A stretch of DNA of 64,000 nt, taken from the NCBI RefSeq assembly GCF_021869535.1, contig NW_026262690.1:67883995-67947994 (forward strand), read 5' to 3'. The notes under the pieces were generated by a model, which was given only the letters and a program-made list of their open reading frames with translations, ran no database searches and had not been told where the DNA came from. Of the stretch, positions 13,701-25,700 are shown one piece after another. The stretch is from Mytilus californianus (lineage: Eukaryota > Mollusca > Bivalvia > Mytilida > Mytilidae). Made by a program: the position numbers and the translations under genes. Every line of letters starts with the position of its first letter. Positions within the stretch are counted from its first letter, which is position 1.

Positions 13701-16700
13701 TCTGGAACTTGTTTCCTTTACCCATTTCTTAAATGTTTCTTGTACCATATAATTTGACACATTTCTTGGCTGAAAAAAAAATATATCTACAATAGGACTT
13801 CATAATGACACACTGATATCAGAACATGATAGAACATTATACAAAGAACATGTTTATCAATTATTGAGTGGTGATAACAGATTTTTATACAAATGTCAAA
13901 GTTAATTATTCTATTTCTTACAATTTCTTTAACAAATGAATAGTTAAGTCTAGAAGCTATATTATCTGAGTCATGACAATAATGATAATCCTGACATCAT
14001 CCATAGATATGATGTCACTTGAATAAAATAAATGTTTTAGAACCATTTTGAATAAATTTTATGATACCTCTGTAATTACTATCATCATGTATGTCCATGA
14101 TTTCAAATCAAATATGCCACTGGATGTTGAGGAAGCAATCACCAATCATTCAATCAATCAAATACAGTAAAATGATAGAAAAAAACAATGAACTACATAG
14201 TATGATTTTAATCAGCAGAGTTATCCTACTGTATTTGAATCCTTTCAAAAAATTTATTTAATGATAAATATGTGAGTATTTATGACAGTGACTATATTTG
14301 ATTCAAGTAAGCATTCCTGATCCTTTATTAAAGTGTCAAGTAAGCATTCCTGATCCTTTATTAAAGTGTCAAGTAAGCATTCCTGATCCTTTATTAAAGT
14401 GTCAAGTAAGCATTCCTGATCCTTTATTAAAGTGTCTCTTCCATAATTTTTTCGTTCTCAATATGCAAGTAAACACATGAACATCACAAATATTATGTTC
14501 CCCAAAAAATATTGTCACAAAAACAGAGCTAAGTTTCATCATTGTGATCACAAAAGATAGCTGAAAAACCGTTAATGCAAAATGCAAGAAATTGGAGACA
14601 AATATAATAAAAGAAAATTGTATATTGCAATAAAGGCCTTATTTGGGCAATAATTTTTCACTATACTTGTACTTTTCAAATAAGATTTCCATATATATTT
14701 ACATTAAGGTTCCAGTAATACAAAACTTAAGACTTAGTTTAGGAGCCAAGACATTCATTATATGATGCTATAGAAATGCCACTTTTTAGTATTCAATGAA
14801 AGTAAATGGATTTTGCTAATATGAATAATACATCTCTAATAATTATTTAAACAGTTCTTGCATGCACCTGGTATTTCCAAATGACAAACTTATGTAATAA
14901 ATAAGCAAATTTTGTCTTTTTCCATAAAAAATTAAAAAAAAAAAAAATACCATAATATTTTGGTAAATATACTTAAAACCATTTAGATATGGTCGTTATT
15001 ATGACTGAATTATTTTGTCATACAATTCATGAGAGTTTGTAATATCTGTACTTTATTTTTTTAACCAAAGAAGGCCCTTATGCATCTCCTCCTTACAAAG
15101 TAAATCAACAAGGAATACCATCTATCATTTATCGTGAAGCACCATTAAGGAAGATTTTTAACTTAATCACTTCATATATATTATACATACAAGACTAGTA
15201 ACAGGTTGGAGATCAAATGCCAGGGCTGGATATGGTTCTACATCTATACTCTGTAACCAAATCTGTCGTGTCACGTCTAACTTCATCAACCGCCGTAATA
15301 AATCTGGAACAATCACATGTCCTCTCAAACAAGGCTGTTCCTCTAACATGTGTGCTATCAAATCTACGTATTCTGGCTCAGAATGTAGACCTTTCTTGGT
15401 CAATATCACAACACGGACAATACAGTTCAGCTGTTTATCCTTTCTATCACTTTTATTAGATTTAATTGAGTCTGAGGACTGGTCTAATTTATCTTGCTTT
15501 TCTTTCTTCTGTTTTGCTAAGTCCTCTTCTGCTCTAGCATAAATATCTTTAGGTGAATCTAGCCTAGTTAATTTTGCATAGAAAATATCAGGGAGTCTGA
15601 TGTTTTTACTGTTAATCTGTTGTTGGATGTCTTCACTGTTTACAAACACAATGTTTGGTTGTTTGAGATAAAGTTTTGAACGAAAGTCATCCTCTGAAAT
15701 ACCATCAATTTCTGATTCTATTGATGACATTTCATCATTGGAGTCAAAATCTACCTTCAAAGATTGCACTCTAAATTTAAAATTCAAGCCTCCAAAACAT
15801 GTACCTCTGGTGAAACTTTCCTTCCTTTCAGGAGAAACTGAGGGAGTCCTAGAAACATTCCCACATCCCTCTTCATCATCCACAGATGTCTGTGGAACAT
15901 AGAAATGAGTTCCACCATCAAAACCACCAGTTGCAGAAAGAAAACCAGTTACAATTTTGAACGGATTCCAACTTGATCTTTTCTTTGGTCTAATTTCATT
16001 TGGCATGATATTGTTAGTACTAAAGCTTGTAGGACGTGATTGCACAGAGGTAGCTTTTCTTGGAACGATTGGTGAAGTGTTCCTTCTAATGGGGGATAAT
16101 GACTTTCTGACAGAATCTGTTGAGATACTGGACTGGTTAAGGTTTTGTCCATTGGGATTATTCCTTACTTTAGGAGAGATGTTGACTTCTGTATCATCAT
16201 GCAAAATCACACAATTTTCATTTGGTTCTGTTAAACCTGGTTAATAAACATTTTTATTTACAATCATTGTTAAATTATACAATAACTAACAATAGCAAAA
16301 ATTTGTCATTGTGGAAAAGGTGAAAAATATTAACCTGTTGAAAACAGCACTAAATGACTCATGTATTACCAATCTAATATGAAAATGCATATTAACATTT
16401 ACTTATAAAGATGAAAATGTATAACATTTACCTTATTAGTAAATATACACTTATATTTGGATTTGTTTCACATTGTTTCATTTTAACTGGATATTAGCTT
16501 TCAACGTAATTACTGGTTTGCTCAAATTTAATTTATATATTCTTTTTGACATTATATAACAATTTTTTGTACAATGCAAGCTAGTTAGTTGGTTCTGTGT
16601 TGTCAATGAAGACCTTTTCACTAACTTACATGATGAAGAAAATTAAAAAAAGTAATGTTTTTATTGTTGTCTACTTATAATATTTCCTGATTTTTTATAT

Positions 16701-19700
16701 ACTCAGTTCTCTTGATTATCATTGTTCCTTATATCTAATGCCTTTCTCCTATGTACAGTCACTCAATAGATAAAAATCTTCTCACTGTGCATTTTGTGTT
16801 TTTTATTGAATTCCATTCTAACAAACTACAATTGCAATATTTACTTCTTTCATTAGTAAATACCCAATATTCCATCTTTTTTCATATAACATTTGTCACA
16901 CTTATTTTCATAAACTTTTCAATAGCAAGCAACGTAAATTAAAATGTCTTAATTTAAGTTACTGTCTTAATTTAACTTACTAATCTTTAAAAACAGTACG
17001 TTTTTGTCTACCCAGAAAGGAAACACCTGTCCCTTCCAGACAACTCTGATCTGGTTCATCAAGTTTCCTTCAACATACTGAGCATGCCGCTCCTGAATAA
17101 TGTAAAACTAGTTGTTTTGAAAGCATGGTTGCAATAGTGAAAAAGAACAATCTAAATATATCTAAAGAATACCCAGAATTTTATTTTCAAAATAACGTTC
17201 CACATGGCACCTTCTGATTGCTCTTTTTCTCGAATATATTTATTTTTCTCTGCATTTTTTATTTGGGAGGAATTTGCATACTGCTATTTCCAAGATGACT
17301 GTAATGAGCTTTACATTAGCACTATCAACCTATTTATACAGGTAGAAACATATACTTTCTAAGGTCTTATGTAACAAATAGCAATATTCCCTTTTCTTTT
17401 GTGTACAAAATTTTAAATACATGTGTAGTAGACTTTCATTATTCAATGTTTTAAAATCTCAATTCAGACAATTCAAATCAGAAGGTAGTGTCATCACCTT
17501 CATATAATAATACTTAAAATTTACTCCTTATATAATATGGATAATTTAAACAATGAAAGAAAATAGATGTTTCATAAATACCATAGAAATAGTAAAAAAA
17601 AAAATAAAAGACAGACACTGACGAGGTGTAGATATTATCTAGCTTAAAAACTCAGTAACTACTAATACAGCAACTCTTTAAGAGGAAGAGGGGAGTCCTA
17701 AGTTGCTGAGCAGTCTAAGTAGTTCATCTAAAGAGATTATTAGCCTGTCAACACTTAGTTCTCTCCCAGCTTTCTGGCTTCTTCCATCAATAAAAACTGG
17801 CTACCATGATAAAGACAAAAGTGCTGAAAGAAGTGTTAAATGCCAACAATCAATCAAGAGAAAGAACAGTCATAGAAACGTTGGCTAGATCTAACATGTA
17901 TATTTTCTCCATTTTCCTGGTATTGTTTATGATAAATAATATTTAGCTGAATATACAAACCAATATCTCCCAATCATCAACTGACTGTGGTTCTATAAAA
18001 ACTTTCTGTGAGTTTGACACGGCACTAATAGGTCTAACCAATACCTGAAAAACAGTCTTGATTTTCAATTTATTCTTAATAGAATGGTAAATTCTCAGCA
18101 CAAATTAAAATATCATGTACAATAAAATATTATGAAATCTGTGTATAATTTGTGTATACATTTACTGAGAACAAAAAGATGTATAATGTTAAACAGGAAA
18201 ATTAAGTCAATAAATGATGACAATTTCACTAGAAACATTTTGCTGCATGATAAAACTGACTATATAATACTGACTTCACACACTGCTTCAATACTACCAA
18301 TAATGGAATTTCTAATTTTATGCACATTTTATGTCATATTTATAAGAACTTATTTGTTGAATATCATTTTTATCAAATAATATGAACATTTGATGAAAAA
18401 ATTATTGAAGCAACACACTATATTTTTGGGTTAACACAGTAATTTGTTGGACACAGAAATTTCATTTTATAATTTAAATACCAGAAAAATAAACAAACAC
18501 AACTCATTATTCAACTACATACAAGGCTCATAATGTATGTAGGCTCAACAAAAAAGTTTGAACAATGGCTGTATTTTGGAGGGACAAATTGGCAGAATAT
18601 GGTAAAACTAGGTACCATAAAAAGGGCAATGAGAGAAGAAGAATACATAAAAAAAGAAATAAATTCTTAAAAATCATTTGTTTTGTGCTAGTGCATCTTG
18701 AAAAATAAATAAAATGAGAATGATTATGATAAGGCCACACCAATTTGATTAATAGCTCTTAGGACAAAAGCTCCAAAAAATATTGGGCGAGCAGGCGAAT
18801 TTTTTTTGTTTTTATATATTTTTTGAAACGATTTTTTTTTAGGCGAGTGCTCTACAAGTGAAGCGAGCGGTATAATTTTTTTTTTAAATTGTGTGATTTA
18901 GAAGTTGTACAATTTAAGTACATGTTATAACTGGGTTATTTCATAGAAAAACGAGGAGCAACAGATGCTCTAATGCATATAATTTGATTTATTGGTGCCT
19001 GCACCATATCAGACTTTCTTGTCTCACTGTGGTTTAGTTAATTTTGGTTATTTTCTTCAAGTAAGCTTTGTCTGTGTGAATTTTCATTTAAATCCATATA
19101 TATATTTAGGAAGCATTGCAGATGCAGTTTTACAAGAAGAAGTATGTTAGTTAGTAGATATAAGAAGATGTGGTATGAGTGCCAATGAGACAACTCTCCA
19201 TCCAAGTCACAATTTGTAAAAGTAAACCATTATAGGTCAAAGTATAAGTCAAACAGGAAAACCAACGGTCTAATCTATATAAATAAACAGCTGCGCCATG
19301 AGCGCATGATACGCCTGTCGCTTTTTCAAAGAATAAAGTTCAATAACTTCTCAATGTCATATCAGAAATTTAAAAAAACTAAAGGGAGGTTATCTTAATA
19401 GATATAAACCAGTTACCAAAGTTTAACGAAAACTGCTCAAAGCACTTTAAAGATATTGTCTGAAAACTGGAAAATCACCCCATTTTATGAATAAAATCTC
19501 ATAACTCGGAAAAGTAAAATCTAAAATTTATAAAACTCGAAAGGGAGCTTACATCAATAGATATAAACAATTCACCAAAGTTTCATGAAAACTGCTGAAA
19601 GCATTTTTGTGTTATTGTCCGAAAACTGGAAAAACACCCTTTTTTTAATGAATAAAACCCCATAACTCGGAAACGTAAGATCAAACATTTATAAAAATCG

Positions 19701-22700
19701 AAAGGGAGCTCATGTCAATAGATATAAACAATTCATCAAAGTTTCTTGCAAATTGGTGAAAGTGTTTTTGAGTTATTGTCTGAAAACTGGAAAATCCCCC
19801 TTTTTTAATGAATAAAACCCCCATAACTGGGAAAGGTCAAATCTAAAATTTATAAAAAACAAAAGGGAGCTCACGTCTATAGATATAAAACAATTCACCA
19901 AAGTTTCATGCAAATTGGTTAAAGCGTTTTTGAGTTATTGTCCGACATGTCCTGAGTAAGATAGTTATATTGCTATACATGTAAATATGTATTTAAATAT
20001 TCCCTTAAAATACCTGTCACCCCATTCACATGCATTTTCTTACTGAGCAAAATACTCTTTCCTTTTGCTCCTAAAAGCTGTAATGCATTTAAAACTCTTT
20101 AGCTTAACTAGAAGTGGTTGAACCAATTAAACACCCCTAATTATTATGAGCATGCCAATCACAATACGGCATCACCTTGGTCTCGTTGGAACTCTTTAAA
20201 TTCCCCCCAACAAAAGAAGATTTCTGTTTGCATGCCAAAAGATTAACAAGGGGATATGGGGTTTCATCAATCAAATACTTCTGTGATTTTTTAAAAAGTT
20301 CATGAGAATTTACAATTCATTTCATCCAAAAGATAGATACATGTAGGTCTGACTATGCCTGTTGAAAAAAGGATCGGGGGTGATGATGGTTCTAACAAAT
20401 ATTGATGTGTTTGTGGTCATCTAACGAAAGATTTTTAATTTTTGCATCCTAGAACAGGTCTTTAAAGTTGAAAAGAGAAGCATTTCGGATAACTGTGTGT
20501 TCAATAACTACTTGTCTACGGCAATGAGCTGACACATGCATGTTGGCATCCCGATTTTTTACCTTTCATTTACAAATCGATTTATCAGACATTGTTTAAA
20601 ATGATACGAGCATTGTATGCAATAGAAAAGCGTCTATGTGAAAAAAAAATTCAAGGAGAAACTAATTTTGGAGCAGCATGCGGACCAAAAATTTGCGGAA
20701 GAGGTAATTTTTTTTTTATGAAAAGTCAATTTCTCCAAAACAGGAGCGGGAAAATCCAAAGAACTATTAATCAAATTGGTGTGGCCCAAGGAAGCAAAAG
20801 TACAGAGAGAAAGAGGATATTTTACTAAGTGTGAGTTTTATTTCAACAAACATAACTATATAAAAACAATTGTTTTGAAACTCTTTCTAAGAAAATTACC
20901 TCTGTATCCTTCAGTCCAAGTCTGTCAGCATAAATTCCATTCACTTGAAGTTCTGCATCTTTGTATCCTGTCTCCGTAGCTGCAGTAAAATAAGCATGTT
21001 CATCCCTGCCAAACTGTACTTCATACACCTGTATCTACAAAATGTTGTCAAAATATATTTATAAGTTGTCACATTAGTTTGGTCCATATATAAAATTGAG
21101 AATGGAAATGGGGAATGTGTCAAAGAGACAACAACCTGACCAAAGAGCAGAAAACAGCCGAAGGCCACCAATGGGTCGTATACATAGTCCCCTACCGGTT
21201 ACAAATTCATTGTAGTGGAACAAAATTCTAACTTGATCTATAACTTGTCATGGTGTAAACTACATAAAAATATCAAGTCAAAATCTTCAAGCATGACGAA
21301 AAAAACTGTTGAAAACTGATTATTTAAGTGAATTTTCTAAGTCCAAAGACCATAACTCTGTACAAAATTATCAGACTGGAACAAAATTCCAACTTGATCT
21401 GTAACTTGTCATGATTAAACTATATACTAATAATCAAATCAATATCTTCAAGAATGACAAACAAACCTACCACTAAATTCTTCAAACAATTTACCAAAGA
21501 AAAGGAAAAAAATCCAAAATGTCATTTTGTCTTTTAAAAGTCTTTTAAAAAATGAGTTATTTCCCTTTGAACAGAAATCTACTAATTAAGGTGGCTCGGG
21601 CGTCTTCCTCCATCTTGGATTTTGAAGAAGATAACAATTGGTCTAAATCTTTAATGAAATGTGCAAATTCTGAGAGTAGTACAATGTATGTAATTCATGT
21701 GTAAGACTTCTAATGTTAACATAGAAAATTATGTGTTGCATCATAGTTGCGGCTGTATTTTCTAAATAACACTATGTTTGTTTGATTAATTTTTTTTTCA
21801 ACTTTGCCAAATTAGGGGAGAAAACTCAGATGGTGGGGAGATAACTCAGATAAAGTAATTTTACAATAGAAAGTGTTGTGAATTTACCTATTTTAATATG
21901 AGCAAGAAAACAAGTCTGGTGACCCCATTTTTTCTTTTTCTTATCTTATATGAAATAAGAGCTATCTTCTCACATTTTATCTTAAAATTCTATGGTGTAG
22001 TTATTTTTTTATCACACAAAATTGGATTTTACATGCATAATCTATACAAAATCTGACAATTTTGCACAACCTGTAGCGTGAAAAAGAGTCTGGTGACCCA
22101 TATTTTTTATTGTATTTTTGAAAAAAGCATGATATAAACTTCATTTTGACAAATTATTAAAAAATTCTATGAATTTTAATTAAGACGCCCCAGCCACCTT
22201 AATAAGTATTTCATCAAGAATTTAATTCTAGGGAAAGGGCTTTAGCTGAACAAAGAGAAAATCTAAAATCATGAAAATTGAACTTGACCTGTAATTTGTT
22301 ATGATAAATCAATAAACCTAATATCAAATCTTCGTCGGTAGGGGACTAAAAACATACAAGACTAACAAAGGCCAGAGACTCCTGACTTGGGACAGGCGCA
22401 TGTTTCATACTTTTACTACATATGGTACAGATAAAATAAAGAAAAAGAGGTGGTGGTCTGTTATACTATCCAATATTTATTTTTCCTATAGCTATCACAA
22501 TTCTCATTCATATAAGAAATGATGCATCTTGAATTTTCAGCAATAAATAGTGTGCTTTTACTCCATATTGAAAGCCTGGTTGTGAAATCAAGATGAAGAG
22601 CAGCAATTAAAGCACCATTCCTTTGCTATTTTGTTTTGTCAAGTACATTTTGAGCCATGAATAGATGCACTGTATCCTTTCAATACCATGCAGGGGACAT

Positions 22701-25700
22701 AAAATTACGGCCTCTACCCAAATACCGTTTTTTGGCTCCCATGGCTCTCCATACTTTTAGAGGTCAACTATACGGCATGTCTTTCAAAATGTATGCATGT
22801 TCCCTCAATCTTAGACTATTTATTGTCATGTTTCTCAGGTTTAAGGTGCAGTTTGGCCCAAATACAAACCTGTGGGTTTAATTAGGTGAACGTTCGTCTG
22901 TAATGCCCACTTATCACATCGTATTTATTATAGACATTTAAACTGTGGGGTCACCAAAGGTTCTCAATGCCTAAATCAAATAATTCGAAAAACTAGTACA
23001 GGAATAACCTTTGTGGTTTGATTAATATTGAATAGTTAAACGTTCTTTACTTGCGTTTTAGTTATGTTTTGATAAACAATTTTTATGATATCGCACGTTT
23101 TTTAAACATAAAAATTAATTTAACTAGCTTTAAAAGTTACAATCTATGTGTTGGCTATTATCTTTTTCGGACTTCAAAGCGATTAACCCATTGCGGTTGT
23201 CTAATTTTTTTACTTAGTATCTTTTAACTTTGATCTTGTGTAAAATTTTATTTTAGAAAGAATGCATGATCAACTTTCAATAGTTGTGCAATTACAAAAC
23301 ATAGACAAAATATACTTTCGTACGGTCTTTTTCGTACTTGCAAGATATTGGACAGTAAAAAGCTATTTGGACCAAGCCTTATGAAATTTGCATTTACTTC
23401 ACGAAATACTAGTAGGTAAAATGTATAGTTTGGTGTATTTTGGAAACTAGAACTTTTCTGCTAACTACAATACTTGTGAAAAACCCTTGGTAGCATAATG
23501 ATTATGCACCGACTATTCTTCCTTTTCTGAGTGTGTGTGTGTGTTTTTTTTTTTTTTTTTTTTTTTGTGAGGGGGGGGGGGGATTGGTTTTTTTTTCTCA
23601 TGCACATACCTGAACATTGCTTTTTTAATCTTAGTGTCGTATTTTTTTCGCCCCTAATTTTGAATGTAAATCCATTAGTGTTTTTCCTCTTTTTTCTGAA
23701 ACAAAGTATTTTTTTTCCTTTCCAATTTATTTTTTTAGAATCAATTCATTTTTTTTTAAACGACCCAATTTACACACGCACACAATAATTGACGGCAGTT
23801 TATATATCAACTTTGTCCTTATTGATGTCATCCTGTATGTTTTTAAATACGAAGAAAAGAGGATCTGGTTGTATGTCAATGAGACACAAACAAACGACTA
23901 AAAATTTTAAAAAGCGGGCAACATTCGTTCTTCAATAATAAAATATGTTACAAGAAAATAAGTTTTGTAAGTAAAAGACCCAAATTTGTGTGATACAAGA
24001 ATGATATATCGACGACTACTGCAATTTAGTTTATGACTAACTATTGTTGGTCAAAGAGACAAAAAGGAGCACACACACATGACGTAACAGTTTCCCCTTT
24101 ACATAAAAGCATTATACAAACAGAAAAGTCTTTTAATTAATTAGATGTACATACAGATACATACATAAATAGAGGCAATTGAGTTGTGTAGTACTGGAAT
24201 ATCCAAGGCAAACTAATCATATGAGTTCTCTGTATGACTGAATGATTTAAACGATGATCCATGTGAAAATTATCCAGTTAAAAAAAAAGATTTTTTTTTC
24301 ATCGTCCGGAACTCTTTTCACAAACAAATCCTATGCATTGAATAAATGGTATGTTACTCTTGAATGATCACAACGTGGGAGTATTTTTTTCTCTTAAGAT
24401 ATTTTGTGAATTAACCCAATCGACTTAAAGTTTTTACAATGAAAATCCAAATGTGTAAATGTATTTTTCGATTATTTAATGATATTAGATCTGAACATTT
24501 ATTATTCTCTAAAATGAAACTGTTGTGTGTGCTGGTATAAAGAATATTTCAAACAAATTCCTTCAAAGTTTTGTGAAAAGAGTTTCATTTTATGTATCGA
24601 AATGTGTAACAAGTGATTATTTGGCAGTGTCTGCGCATACCCGCATGCGGGTACGAATAGTAAAATTGCCAATCATAGGCTACGCGTACCCACATCGGGT
24701 TTTATAATAAAATGCCATCAGATCCGGAATGAAACGTGAAATTATAGATAATATGGGGATTTTGTGTAGAACGAGTGAAGAGTATGAAAAATAATATTTA
24801 AATTCGATTTAAAACTACAATTTAAAACAAATACCTTGTATTAGGTCTTTTTCCTGTCGAACTTGTTTGGAATTTTTTGCCACCGTGAATGCAGGAAAAA
24901 TTTATTCTGTTAAACTTTAATTCTTCTTTAATTTTTGTGTTTCTAGTTCTTCTTTTCTCTGCAGCTGCAATTGACTCCGAGTTTCTTTTATACAATTGTA
25001 TAAAATTAATTGACTGATAGTTCTGAACAAATTGTTCCAATTCATGAGAACTTTGAAATGTCTTCCCCACATGTATATCACTCTCTTCCATTTTAAGAAT
25101 ATTTATTAACTGAGAAAAACTGTTCACTTACCTATATATAAATATTTATAAGTAGTTTTAATCAATTTATTCACTAATTGCGACAAATTCCATATATATT
25201 TCACGTTTCATTCCCGATCCGATGGCATTTTATTATAAAACCGGATGTGGGTACGCGTAGCCTATGAATGGCAATTTGACTATTCGTAACCGCATGCGGG
25301 TACGTGCAGACACTGCTCACTTGGAGGCCTCTGACAGACTAAGTGAGCATAGTAAAATCATTTTTATCGATAGACGATGACAAACAAGTGGAAGGTAAAT
25401 GATTCAGTATTTTTAACAACAAAAGTACTACGGTTGTCCACACTGTTACGGGAATACCTCTAATGACAATCGCCGAGTCAAGCAAGTTTTAGATTTTAAC
25501 TGTGACTTGTGTATATACAGGCATTGTATATAATAAAGTGTTGTGGTGGTGCATTTGTGTATATAAGTATATGAAGAAGAATTCTATATTAAATGGAAGT
25601 GCCATAAATTCAAAAGATAAAGGATTCTACACTTCAAGAATATTGCCTTACTGAAGTGGTTCATCTGATAAAGGTGAATGTACAGACAGTGTTCCAGCTA

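Larger units (their letters stand above)
21065..22400 (+). repeat. Interspersed repeat split by nested insertions, PEX1 intron 1
   Basis: The left part, 21065-21185, begins GAGAATGGAAATGGGGAATG and includes AACAGCCGAAGGCCACCAA. The right part, 22348-22400, reads ACAAGACTAACAAAGGCCAG then CTCCTGACTTGGGACAGGCG. In the less disturbed copy at 37869-38150 the same two blocks are about 150-200 bp apart. Here a 1.16-kb TIR element sits between them. Confidence 0.85.

Noticed and set aside
15217-16244. Plus-strand open frames over PEX1 exon 5
   Set aside because: Antisense shadows of a long conserved minus-strand exon.
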